From an uncultured Pirellulaceae bacterium (GTDB lineage: Bacteria; Planctomycetota; Planctomycetia; Pirellulales; Pirellulaceae): DNA of 64,000 nucleotides. Within the stretch, counting starts at the first letter, position 1. Each line of letters begins with the position of its first letter. Location of the stretch: positions 186,001 through 250,000 of the forward strand of contig CALKGE010000011.1 of the NCBI GenBank assembly GCA_938084685.1. The letters are read 5' to 3'. Position numbers and translations under genes: made by a program. Positions 29,334 through 39,007 of the stretch are shown one piece after another. Under the pieces are notes generated by a model. The model saw nothing but the letters and a program-made list of their open reading frames with translations. It ran no database searches and was not told the origin of the DNA.

Positions 29334-29819
29334 ATGTCTTCGCACGAAACGCTATTGATTGGCGAACATCGACGTACACTCGATCCGCGGTATCGACTTT
29401 CCATTCCATCCGACCTTGCCGAGCATCTGCAAAACGCAGGTCCGGAGCTCATCCTTGCCAAAGAACGTCCAGGCTGTCTCAGCCTGTGGAACGCCAACCC
29501 CTGGGAAGCTCATCTTCAACGGGGTATCTCCTGGGTAACCGACAAACTGAAAGCGGGGAAACTCGAACAGCAGACGAATCAATTACTTCGACTGGGGCGT
29601 TTACTCAGCACTCGCCATGTCCCCTTGCAACTGGCCGGTCGCGGCCGGTTAGTGATTCCCGAAGGGTTCCGGGAATTCCTCGGAGTCGAACCGGGGGGCA
29701 CACTATTTGTCGTCGGAGCTTCTGTCTGTGTGGAGCTTTGGCATCCTCAGCGATGGGTCGAGTACTTGAATCAACAAATGCCGGAATTCAGGGAGCTATT
29801 TGACGAACTAAGTAACTAA
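29334..29819 (+). CDS. mraZ: MraZ-family (AbrB-fold) transcriptional regulator, orphan
   Basis: Two SpoVT/AbrB-like repeats (GEHRRTLDPRYRLSIPSDL and LAGRGRLVIPEGFREFLGV). Confidence 0.85.
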   Translation: MSSHETLLIGEHRRTLDPRYRLSIPSDLAEHLQNAGPELILAKERPGCLSLWNANPWEAHLQRGISWVTDKLKAGKLEQQTNQLLRLGRLLSTRHVPLQLAGRGRLVIPEGFREFLGVEPGGTLFVVGASVCVELWHPQRWVEYLNQQMPEFRELFDELSN

Positions 29820-29833
29820 CAAAAAACACAACC

Positions 29834-29966
29834 AGCCCGACTACAGTACGATTTTTATTACTAATAAACCGCAATATCTGGGTCTTTCTTGTTGGGAAGC
29901 AAGTAAACCACGGATCGGTTTAAAAACTGGCACGGAAGCTACCATGTCGTCGTATTGTAGCGGGCT
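29834..29966 (+). ncRNA. Candidate structured RNA / 3' element with 17-bp closing helix and following T-run
   Basis: AGCCCGaCTACAGTACGA (29834-29851) pairs with TCGTATTGTAGCGGGCT (29950-29966); internal hairpins 29888-29903 and 29904-29922; TTTTTATAT follows. Confidence 0.5.
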
Positions 29967-30110
29967 TTTTATATACTTGTCCCCGTCACTCCATCGGTCT
30001 CAACAATTCTCTAGAATACGGGTTACTTGCTGGCCCCAGGCCGAGGCCTTGCAGGGAAGTCAGCAGACCCACCAATCCAAGGCACTCCTTCTCCTTTCCT
30101 AACGGCAGCT

Positions 30111-31064
30111 ATGGCATATCTCATCGGAATTGACGAAGCCGGTTACGGTCCTTTTCTGGGGCCGCTATGCATTGCAGCAACCTACTGGAGCCTTCCCGAT
30201 GATCTGCTGAGTGACCACGTCGAACTCTATTCGCTTCTGGACCAGCTGGTATCTAACTCGCTGAAAGACAAATCACGCATCATGATTGGTGATTCGAAAC
30301 TGGCATACAAGCCTGGAGGAGGACTGAAGAATCTGGAACGAGCCGTCTTTCCACTGCTCTCAAACCCGCCTCGCTCGTTTGACCAATGGATGCAAACTTA
30401 CGCCGTGAAATGGAATGAATGGTCTGCTCGGTCACCCTGGTTTCAAAACTATGATCGAACGCTCCCCTGCGACCTGGAAAAAGACAACCTCAGTCAATTG
30501 CGACAGCTTGTGCAGCGTTTCCTACCAGAGAGTGGGGTCGATTTTCTGGGAGCGAAGGTCTGGTGCCTCCCGGCTCACCGATTCAATGTCCTGCTGAACA
30601 GTTTCCCAACCAAAGGAGCCTTACTCTCTCATTGTTCCATCACCCTGGCTCGACAGATTACCGAAGAACTGCCCGCCGGGAAAACGCTTGTTCACTGCGA
30701 CAAACATGGTGGTCGCAATCAATACAGCCACATCCTGCAGCAGTTATTTCCGGAATACCTCGTAGAGATTTACGAAGAGAGCCGTGAAATCAGTCGCTAT
30801 GCCTGGGGACCGAGTGAACAACGAGTTCATTGCCGGTTTGCCGCCAAAGGAGAAAGTTTTCTACCGGCAGCATTAGCATCGATGTTTGCCAAATACACTC
30901 GGGAGTTAACGATGGATGCTTTTAATCACTGGTGGTCGCAACGCATAACGAACCTCAAACCAACAGCCGGTTACCCTCAGGATGCTAAGCGGTTTCTGCA
31001 GGACGTCGAAGCTGAACTGGAATCGCTGGACATTTCCCGGGACATCCTCTGGCGTAACAGTTAG
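30111..31064 (+). CDS. Divergent RNase HII-like protein
   Basis: IGIDEAGYGPFLGPLCIAA (cf. DEAGRGPLAGPV) and ALASMFAKYTRELTMDAFN (cf. ASIxAKVTRDxxM). Confidence 0.75.
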   Translation: MAYLIGIDEAGYGPFLGPLCIAATYWSLPDDLLSDHVELYSLLDQLVSNSLKDKSRIMIGDSKLAYKPGGGLKNLERAVFPLLSNPPRSFDQWMQTYAVKWNEWSARSPWFQNYDRTLPCDLEKDNLSQLRQLVQRFLPESGVDFLGAKVWCLPAHRFNVLLNSFPTKGALLSHCSITLARQITEELPAGKTLVHCDKHGGRNQYSHILQQLFPEYLVEIYEESREISRYAWGPSEQRVHCRFAAKGESFLPAALASMFAKYTRELTMDAFNHWWSQRITNLKPTAGYPQDAKRFLQDVEAELESLDISRDILWRNS

Positions 31065-31129
31065 CCCATTTATGAAATCGCAGGACATGCTTAGAATGAG
31101 TCGTGTCAACGTTTTACGAGAAGCCGATC

Positions 31130-32353
31130 ATGCTCGATGCAGCCACCCTGAAAAACGACTTTCCCATCCTGCAACAAACGGTGCATGACGATGTCCCGTT
31201 AGTCTATCTGGATAGTGCTGCGTCTGCTCAGAAACCACAGAGTGTCATTGATGCTCTGAGCCGTATCGATAGCACCGTCTATGCAAATGTTCATCGAGGA
31301 GCACACTGGTTAAGTGATACGAGCACCGCATTGTACGAAGAATCCCGTGAGGCAATCGCAGCATTCATCAAAGCTCAGAAATCACATGAAGTGATCTTCA
31401 CGACTGGTACGACTGGGGCGATCAACACGGTTGCACGTAGTTGGGGGGATGCGAATATTTCAGCCGGTGATGAAATCCTGTTAACCCGACTGGAACACCA
31501 CTCCAATATCATCCCCTGGCAACAGCTGTCCGAGCGAACCGGGGCAACCATTCGATGGTGCGACATCACCGAAGATGGCCAGCTGGACCTGGACGATTTC
31601 GAAAGTCTGCTTTCTGAGCGAACCAAAATTGTAGCTTGCACCATGGCCTCCAATGTCCTGGGAACCTACACGCCTGCAAAACGCATCACTCAATTGGCTC
31701 ATGATGCCGGCGCCGTCGTCGTGCTGGATGCCGCTCAGGCAGTCCCTCATAAGTCCGTCGACGTCACCGACCTGGATGCTGACTTCATCGCCTTCAGTGC
31801 TCACAAAATGCTGGGACCCTCCGGCGTCGGGATACTTTACGGTAAAGAGACATTACTGGAAGCAATGCCTCCGTTTCTGGGTGGTGGTTCGATGATCGAT
31901 GTTGTCTCGGAAGAAGGCTTCACCACAGCCTCACTACCCGCAAAATTTGAAGCCGGTACGCCGGCGATTACGCCCGTGCTGGCGTTTCCTTCCTGCATCG
32001 ACTATCTCCGGCAGGTTGGTATGGAAAATATTCAACAGCACGAACACGCGCTGGCCAGCTACGCTCACGAGCAACTGGAAGCTTTGGGTACCATCAACAT
32101 TCTCGGCCCACACCCTGATGCAAAAGCGGGGGTTGTCAGTTTCACTGTGGATAACCTGCACCCTCACGACCTGACTCATGCATTAGACAACCAGGGCGTT
32201 GCGATTCGAGCCGGGCATCACTGTGCCATGCCACTGCATCGTCGATTGGGTATTTCTGCCAGTGCTCGTGCCAGTTTTTACGTCTACAACACGCGCGAAG
32301 ATGTAGACAAACTGATACAAGCCATCGCAAAAGCGATCGAGTTATTCAGCTAA
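31130..32353 (+). CDS. sufS: Cysteine desulfurase, SufS type
   Basis: YLDSAASAQKPQSVIDAL, FSAHKMLGPSGVGILYGK, RAGHHCAMPLHRRLGI. Confidence 0.93.
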   Translation: MLDAATLKNDFPILQQTVHDDVPLVYLDSAASAQKPQSVIDALSRIDSTVYANVHRGAHWLSDTSTALYEESREAIAAFIKAQKSHEVIFTTGTTGAINTVARSWGDANISAGDEILLTRLEHHSNIIPWQQLSERTGATIRWCDITEDGQLDLDDFESLLSERTKIVACTMASNVLGTYTPAKRITQLAHDAGAVVVLDAAQAVPHKSVDVTDLDADFIAFSAHKMLGPSGVGILYGKETLLEAMPPFLGGGSMIDVVSEEGFTTASLPAKFEAGTPAITPVLAFPSCIDYLRQVGMENIQQHEHALASYAHEQLEALGTINILGPHPDAKAGVVSFTVDNLHPHDLTHALDNQGVAIRAGHHCAMPLHRRLGISASARASFYVYNTREDVDKLIQAIAKAIELFS

Positions 32354-33003
32354 CGACTTACCTCGTCCTCAGACACTGTCGCCCTCGCTTCCACCGCTTC
32401 GCCGCCGGACTGCTGCAGTTCATCCCAATACTGTTTGACGACCTTACGTTCGGGTAATGTGCTATGCACATGGGCACGGTGGTCAAGCAGATGTTGCTGA
32501 GCCTGCCAGGGATCCATCGACCGGAAAGCCATGAGCCAGCAGAGTGCCACGGTGGCGCTGCGACCACGACCTGCTTTGCAGTGAATGTAGACCGTATTGC
32601 CCTGCTCAACATGCCGGGTAATAAAGGCGACACTTTTTTTGATGTCCGCCAGCGAAGGTGAAGTGAAGTCGATCGTGGGGATCCGCAATTGTTCGATCGA
32701 GTGTTTTTCGTACTTGGCGACCGGACCACTGTATTCATTACACGTATTAACGACAGCTCGTACACCTTCGGCAGCCATGTTGTCGACGTCAAACGGAAAG
32801 GGAAATGCCCCGACGATAACGTGCTCATCAACGAAGTCCCACCAGTTTCGCAGTTTCAGGATACGCCCGAGCAGGAAATTCCAGGCCAACGTTACCGGAA
32901 ACAATAGCCTTGCTCCCAGCCATTTCAAAGCTAGCATGTCCTTACAACTCACAATCAAACAAAGAAATCCAACCCCCACCAAGCGACGTTCATGGTGCCG
33001 CAC
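32350..33003 (-). CDS. Dual-specificity protein phosphatase family protein
   Basis: VYIHCKAGRGRSATVALCWLM matches HCxxGxxRS. Confidence 0.88.
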   Translation of the reverse strand: MRHHERRLVGVGFLCLIVSCKDMLALKWLGARLLFPVTLAWNFLLGRILKLRNWWDFVDEHVIVGAFPFPFDVDNMAAEGVRAVVNTCNEYSGPVAKYEKHSIEQLRIPTIDFTSPSLADIKKSVAFITRHVEQGNTVYIHCKAGRGRSATVALCWLMAFRSMDPWQAQQHLLDHRAHVHSTLPERKVVKQYWDELQQSGGEAVEARATVSEDEVSR

Positions 33004-33136
33004 AGGAGCCTTTGAATTTTAATCACAACAATACCGCTTTTGATATAGCTATTTCCCGCAGGTACCATTACGACTATGATTGCTCCACCTGCTTGTTCCT
33101 AGTGCCAATCGTACAACGACGACCTTCAACAAATCC

Positions 33137-34480
33137 ATGGCTTCCAAACCGATCATCAGCGTCAGTGGCCTGCGTGCCATTGTGGGCGACTCGTTAACAC
33201 AGAATCTGATCGAACAGTATATCTCAGCCTACGCCTATCAACTGTCACAACAGGGTGCCCAGGGCCCTGTCATCCTCAGCCGCGACGGCCGTGATTCAGG
33301 CGAGATGATTTGCCGTTGGGTACAAAACAGACTGACACAGTATGGCTTTGATATTCTCTATGCCAACGTGATGGCAACCCCTACGGTCGGAGTGGAAATA
33401 CTGAAACATCAAGCAGCCGGTGCCGTCCAGGTCACTGCCAGTCACAACCCTCCTCAGTACAACGGACTGAAACTCTATGGCGCAGATGGTCGCATTCTGA
33501 ACGCTCAGAAAGGCGCCGAATTACTGGAACTTTATCACCGTGGCAAAACCCCGGCAGAGACGAACTCTGGCTCCATCGAATCACTCGCGGACACCAACGC
33601 TGCCCATCTGGAAAAGCTACTAGCTCTGACTGAGATCGAAAAGATTAAGCAGCAGCGGTTCCGAGTTCTACTGGATTGCAACCACGGATGTGGCTCGGTA
33701 CTGGGCATCCCGCTGTTGGAAAAGCTTGGTTGCAACATCACCGTGCTCGGTAAAGAACCGAACGGACAGTTTGCTCACCCGGCGGAACCGACGGCGGACA
33801 ATCTAAAGGACGTGGCAAACGAAGTCGTCTCGCATCAGTGTGATATCGGATTTTGTCAGGACCCTGACGCAGATCGCCTGGCACTGATCGACTCGCAGGG
33901 TAAATATCTGGGGGAAGAATATACGATCGCACTCTGTGTTAAGCAACTTTTGGCCGAAGAGCCTGTCGACGTCGTGATCAATTGTGCCACCAGTCGCATG
34001 GTAAGTGAATTGGCTATCGCAGCCGGACAAATGTATTACGAATCTGCAGTGGGTGAGGCGAATGTCGTGGATAGGATGCTGGAAAAGGGAGCTGGTTTTG
34101 GTGGCGAAGGAAACGGTGGTCCGATCGATCCGCGGGTTGGATTAATCCGCGACAGTTTTGTCGGTATGGTACATGTGCTGGCTTTGATGGCCCGGGAGCA
34201 GCGACCGATTGACCAGATCGCTGCCGATATCCCCCGCTATGCCATTTTCAAAGACCAGGCCCCTCTGGATGGCACAGATATAGAGTCAGTATTCCGAGAG
34301 CTAACCAGTTGCTTTCCCGATGCGGAGGCGGATCAGACCGACGGCCTGAAGTTACGCTGGCCCAACGGGGATTGGCTGTTGGTAAGAGGTAGTAACACCG
34401 AACCGATCATTCGCGCCATTGCCGAAACCCGCTCACTCGCCGAGTCCAAAGCGTTATGCAAACGAGCCCTCAGCGTCTGA
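33137..34480 (+). CDS. glmM: Phosphoglucosamine mutase / phosphohexomutase
   Basis: VQVTASHNPPQYNGLKLYG, QDPDADRLALID, GGEGNGGPIDPRVG, RGSNTEPIIRAIAE. Confidence 0.9.
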   Translation: MASKPIISVSGLRAIVGDSLTQNLIEQYISAYAYQLSQQGAQGPVILSRDGRDSGEMICRWVQNRLTQYGFDILYANVMATPTVGVEILKHQAAGAVQVTASHNPPQYNGLKLYGADGRILNAQKGAELLELYHRGKTPAETNSGSIESLADTNAAHLEKLLALTEIEKIKQQRFRVLLDCNHGCGSVLGIPLLEKLGCNITVLGKEPNGQFAHPAEPTADNLKDVANEVVSHQCDIGFCQDPDADRLALIDSQGKYLGEEYTIALCVKQLLAEEPVDVVINCATSRMVSELAIAAGQMYYESAVGEANVVDRMLEKGAGFGGEGNGGPIDPRVGLIRDSFVGMVHVLALMAREQRPIDQIAADIPRYAIFKDQAPLDGTDIESVFRELTSCFPDAEADQTDGLKLRWPNGDWLLVRGSNTEPIIRAIAETRSLAESKALCKRALSV

Positions 34481-34529
34481 GGTCACTCTGGTTCGATGGC
34501 TGCACATATTGACGTAACGCCTTGCAGCG

Positions 34530-35810
34530 TTAACCACCGATGATCTCTTTGCCCATATAAGGACGTAGAACTTCGGGGACAACAATCGATCCATCTTCCC
34601 GTTGATTGTTTTCCATCACTGCAATGATGGCTCGGCTAATGGCTACGGCTGTTCCATTGAGCGTATGCAGGAATTTCGTCCCCTTTTCGCCCTTCGTTTT
34701 ATAACGAGCATTCAGACGGCGAGCCTGGTAGTCCGTGCAATTCGAGGTACTGGTGACTTCACCCCATTCCCCTCCCTCACCACGGCCTGGCATCCAGGCT
34801 TCAAGGTCATATTTCCGGTAGGCAGGGCCACCAAGATCTCCGGTTGCCGTATCAACCACCCGGAAGGGAATCCCCAGATCATCAAACAGGTCGCATTCAA
34901 TCTGACAGAATTGCTCGAGTATTTCTTCACTTTGCTCGGGCAGTGAAAACGCAAACATTTCCACTTTAGTGAACTGATGCACCCGAAACAATCCGCGCGT
35001 AGCGCGTCCAGCTGCTCCAGCCTCGGTGCGGAAACAATGACTGATTCCACAGATTTTTAAGGGAAGCTCTTCGGAGTCCAGGGTTTCGCCAGCCATCATA
35101 CCACCGAGTGTAATTTCAGCGGTGGCCACCAGATTGAGATTGGAGTTCTCAATGCTGTAAATCTGTGTTTCCGGGCCACGCGGAATATACCCGGTGCCGT
35201 GCAGAATCTCGCTATACGCCAGATCGGGCGTAATCACCGGAGTAAAACCATGACGAATCAGATGGTTGATGGCGTATTGTTGCAGTGCGAGTTCCAGCAG
35301 GACAGCATCATTTTTCAAAAAGTAAAACCCTGCTCCGGCTATTCGAGCACCTGCTTCAAAGTCGATCAGATCATGTTTTTCGGCCAGTTCCACATGATCG
35401 AGCACAGTAAAATCGAAACGTGGCGGCTCATGTTTTCCTCGACGCACTTCCAGGTTGGACTTATCATCTTCGCCTACGGGTGCCGCGGGATGAGTCATGT
35501 TGGGAATACCGGATTGGATCTCGAGGATCTCGTCGGCCAGCTGATCGCGCTGTTTCTGAGCTTCATCTTTTTGCTCGCGCAACGACCGTCCTTCAGCCTT
35601 GCGTTGTTCACGTTCTTCGTCAGAATCCGCCTGGCCGATCGACTTGGAAACTTCATTGGCCCGACGATTCAACTCTTCAGCCTGCTGCAACAATTGACGA
35701 CGCTGGCCTTCCAGTTCAACCAAACGAGGTATGTCTGCAGGCACACCTCGCAATTCACAGTTTTTTGCAACCGCCTCCGCATTTTCCACAATGAATTTAC
35801 GATCAAGCAT
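34530..35810 (-). CDS. serS: Seryl-tRNA synthetase
   Basis: MLDRKFIVENAEAV, CFRTEAGAAGRATRGLFRVHQFTKVEMF, EVTSTSNCTDYQARRLNARYK, HTLNGTAVAISRAIIAVMENNQ. Confidence 0.98.
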   Translation of the reverse strand: MLDRKFIVENAEAVAKNCELRGVPADIPRLVELEGQRRQLLQQAEELNRRANEVSKSIGQADSDEEREQRKAEGRSLREQKDEAQKQRDQLADEILEIQSGIPNMTHPAAPVGEDDKSNLEVRRGKHEPPRFDFTVLDHVELAEKHDLIDFEAGARIAGAGFYFLKNDAVLLELALQQYAINHLIRHGFTPVITPDLAYSEILHGTGYIPRGPETQIYSIENSNLNLVATAEITLGGMMAGETLDSEELPLKICGISHCFRTEAGAAGRATRGLFRVHQFTKVEMFAFSLPEQSEEILEQFCQIECDLFDDLGIPFRVVDTATGDLGGPAYRKYDLEAWMPGRGEGGEWGEVTSTSNCTDYQARRLNARYKTKGEKGTKFLHTLNGTAVAISRAIIAVMENNQREDGSIVVPEVLRPYMGKEIIGG

Positions 35811-35816
35811 CGATGT

Positions 35817-37190
35817 CTAATCCCGAGTTATTCTGCTAATTTCCTGCCAGAGGTGAGCACTGGCCCTGGTTCCCCGATAGAAATCATCCAACGAGAACTT
35901 TTCGTTGGGACTATGGGTATTATCATCATCCAATCCCCACCCTAACAGTAACGTATCTATTCCAAGCAGTTCACGGAAGGCGGTTACAACCGGAATTGAG
36001 CCTCCTTCGCGAATAAATACCGGTTTTGTTCCGAATCCCTTTTCAATAGCCTCTGCGGCCGCTGACATATAGGGGCTGTCGAGCGAGACAACGACTCCTG
36101 GCGCGCCATGATGATGGATCAGTTCCATTTTCAGGCCCGGTGGAAGCAACGATTCCAGCATTTGCTGAACGCTGTCTCTCACCTTATCGGGATCCTGATT
36201 GGGTACCAGACGGCAACTGAACTTGGCTCCGGCCCGTGCCGGTAATACCGTCTTGGCACCTTCTCCCTGATAACCTCCCCAGATACCGTTCAAATCACAG
36301 GTGGGCCGTGCCCAACGCCGTTCCAGTGTCGAATAGCCCTGCTCTCCATGGACTTCTTCAATCCCCAGCTTCGACATAAACTCCTGTTCAGAAAATGGCA
36401 ACGCAGCAAACTGATCGCGTTCGCGCTGCTCCAGTTCCACCACATCATCGTAAAATCCAGGAATCTGAATACGCCCATCCTGGTCAACCAGACTGCCCAA
36501 CATCTGCGTCAGTGCGTTCACAGGATTTGAAACTGCTCCGCCAAAGGTACCACTGTGCAGATCCTGTTTGGGGCCTTCCAGATACACTTCAAAGTAAACG
36601 ATCCCCTTTAATCCATAAGTTATGGCGGGCTGCCCCTTGGCAAACTGACTGGTATCGCTGATTACCGCGATATCAGCCTGCAGCCGATCTTTGTATTGCT
36701 GCAGGAACGGATCCAGGTTGGAACTACCACATTCTTCTTCCCCTTCAATCACATACTTGATCTGGATGGGAAGTGCCCCTTCTGTTTCCATCCAGGCCTG
36801 AGCACTTTTGATATGCGTCAGCATCTGACCTTTATCGTCAGTGGCACCACGTGCGTAGACATTTCCGTCTCGGACGGTCGGTTCAAACGGAGGAGTCAAC
36901 CATTCTTCCAGCGGATCAGGTGGTTGTACGTCATAGTGACCATAGACCAGTACAACAGGAGCTCCTTCCACGGCCGGTGTTTCCGCATAGACGATTGGAT
37001 GACCCGCTGTTTCCACCATTTCGGTAGTGAACCCCAACTGCTGAAACTGGTCGGCGACCCACTGCCCTGCCTGCTTCACATCAGCAGCAAACTGACTATC
37101 CGTACTCACACTGGCAATACGAAGCAATTCGAACAAATCATCCTGATTGCGTTGGCGGTTTTCGTCCAGGTAGGTTGCGATTCTGTCCAT
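35817..37190 (-). CDS. M20/CNDP-type dipeptidase
   Basis: VYGHYDVQPPDPLEEW, ARGATDDKGQMLTHIKS, VIEGEEECGSSNL, REGGSIPVV. Confidence 0.95.
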   Translation of the reverse strand: MDRIATYLDENRQRNQDDLFELLRIASVSTDSQFAADVKQAGQWVADQFQQLGFTTEMVETAGHPIVYAETPAVEGAPVVLVYGHYDVQPPDPLEEWLTPPFEPTVRDGNVYARGATDDKGQMLTHIKSAQAWMETEGALPIQIKYVIEGEEECGSSNLDPFLQQYKDRLQADIAVISDTSQFAKGQPAITYGLKGIVYFEVYLEGPKQDLHSGTFGGAVSNPVNALTQMLGSLVDQDGRIQIPGFYDDVVELEQRERDQFAALPFSEQEFMSKLGIEEVHGEQGYSTLERRWARPTCDLNGIWGGYQGEGAKTVLPARAGAKFSCRLVPNQDPDKVRDSVQQMLESLLPPGLKMELIHHHGAPGVVVSLDSPYMSAAAEAIEKGFGTKPVFIREGGSIPVVTAFRELLGIDTLLLGWGLDDDNTHSPNEKFSLDDFYRGTRASAHLWQEISRITRD

Positions 37191-37360
37191 TGTTGGTCTT
37201 TCCTGAGCTAATCGTCACAGAGGCATGACCCGTGCTTGCCGAGGCAACCGGACCAACCAAAAACTCTTTGGTCACTGCCGAAACGTACAATATAATGGCT
37301 TACAGGCCAGTCGACCATCACGATTGGCCATGATGGCGAACTCTCTTTGGAGTCCAAATC

Positions 37361-37681
37361 ATGGGGCAGCAAACAACGCAACCGGTTGTCCAGACGGAAA
37401 ACAAACCCAAACGACAACCCCGATATAACGTCGTACTCTGGAACGATGAAGACCATACCTACGAGTATGTCATGCTTATGCTGCTGGAACTGTTTGGGAT
37501 CGCCCGCGAGCTGGGATTTAAGCTTGCCACAAAAGTGGATAACAACGGACGGGCAATTTGTTTAACGACCACGCGTGAACATGCCGAACTTAAACGAGAC
37601 CAGATCCATGCTTATGGCAAAGATGAACTCATTGCCAATTGTCAGGGTTCGATGTACGCTACGATTGAACCGGTCGAATAA
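37361..37681 (+). CDS. clpS: ATP-dependent Clp protease adaptor ClpS
   Basis: YNVVLWNDEDHTYEYVMLMLLELF...REHAELKRDQIHAYG. Confidence 0.9.
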   Translation: MGQQTTQPVVQTENKPKRQPRYNVVLWNDEDHTYEYVMLMLLELFGIARELGFKLATKVDNNGRAICLTTTREHAELKRDQIHAYGKDELIANCQGSMYATIEPVE

Positions 37682-37699
37682 GTCCATCCGCAGAAGCTC

Positions 37700-39007
37700 A
37701 TGCCCGCAAAACTTAAAACCGTTACTTTAGGCTGCAAAGTCAATCAGTACGAAACCGAATTCATCCGAGAAGGCCTTTCTCAAATCGGCTATGTCGATGC
37801 CCATGAGGATGAAGCGGCGGACCTGTGTATCGTCAATACATGCACGGTCACCAACGAAGGGGACTCCAAAAGCCGTAAAGTAATTCGGCAGTTGGCACGT
37901 GATAATCCGGATTCACGAATTGTCGTCATGGGATGCTATGCCACGCGCGCTCCGGACGAAGTCGAAGCCTTACCTAACGTGGCCGAAGTTGTCACCGATA
38001 AACGTGAACTGCCGGATATGCTGGGGCGTTTCGGTGTAGTCGATATTCCGACTGGAATTTCCAGTTTCGGCAACCGCCATCGGGCTTATGTCAAGATTCA
38101 GGATGGATGCCTTCTACGATGCAGTTACTGTATCATTCCCCACGTCCGCCCGGAATTGACCAGTCGCCCCGTGCAGCACATCCTCGACGAAGTCGATCGA
38201 TTAGTTGCCAATGGCTACCGTGAACTCGTACTTACCGGAGTCCATATCGGTCACTACGGTGTTGACTGGAACATGAGCAGGCCCCGTGATGAGTGGATTC
38301 GCCTGGCAGATTTGGTACGGGACATTGCCAACCGTCCCGGGAATTTCCGAATCCGCATTTCCAGTATCGAAGCTACCGAGGTCACCAGAGAGCTGATTTC
38401 TGTTATGGCCCAGTTCCCTGAGAAGATTGCTCCGCATCTGCATATCTGCCTGCAGAGTGGTTCGGATTCCGTCCTCCGCCGCATGCGTAGACGTTGGAGC
38501 AAAAAGACGTTTATCAATCGCTGTAAGCTCGTCGGTCAGACACTCGACAACCCATCGTTCACGACGGATGTGATTGTCGGTTTTCCGGGCGAAACGGAAG
38601 CCGAGTTTGCTGAAACGATCGCCACTGTGCGTGAAATCGGGTTCTCCAAAATACACATGTTTCCGTTCTCGGCACGACGAGGAACACCTGCCGCTGACAT
38701 GGATAACCAGTTACCCAAGCAGGTGAAAAAACAACGAGGACGGGAATTGGCCGTCGTGGAAACTGAACTTCGGCAGGAATACTTTACCAGCCTGATAGGC
38801 TCGGAATTGGAAGTACTGGTTGAAGCTCAGGAAAAAGACGCGGAAGGTCAATTGATTGGTACAGCCTGCCGCTATGTCCCTGTGCAATTTGCTGGTGACG
38901 AGACGCTGATCGGTTCGCTGGTCAAAGTCAAGGCTCGCCGTGTGGATGGAGATCGGATTATCGCGGACCCACTTACTCAGCCAACCACTCTGAATGGCTC
39001 CGCCTAG
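37700..39007 (+). CDS. mtaB: tRNA methylthiotransferase MtaB (radical SAM)
   Basis: TLGCKVNQYETEFI, VNTCTVTNEGDSKSRKVIRQ, QDGCLLRCSYCIIPHVR (CxxxCxxC variant in MtaB family), LQSGSDSVLRRMRR. Confidence 0.95.
   Translation: MPAKLKTVTLGCKVNQYETEFIREGLSQIGYVDAHEDEAADLCIVNTCTVTNEGDSKSRKVIRQLARDNPDSRIVVMGCYATRAPDEVEALPNVAEVVTDKRELPDMLGRFGVVDIPTGISSFGNRHRAYVKIQDGCLLRCSYCIIPHVRPELTSRPVQHILDEVDRLVANGYRELVLTGVHIGHYGVDWNMSRPRDEWIRLADLVRDIANRPGNFRIRISSIEATEVTRELISVMAQFPEKIAPHLHICLQSGSDSVLRRMRRRWSKKTFINRCKLVGQTLDNPSFTTDVIVGFPGETEAEFAETIATVREIGFSKIHMFPFSARRGTPAADMDNQLPKQVKKQRGRELAVVETELRQEYFTSLIGSELEVLVEAQEKDAEGQLIGTACRYVPVQFAGDETLIGSLVKVKARRVDGDRIIADPLTQPTTLNGSA

Noticed and set aside
35199-35945. 248-aa plus-strand ORF opposite serS
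   Set aside because: Antisense shadow of seryl-tRNA synthetase.
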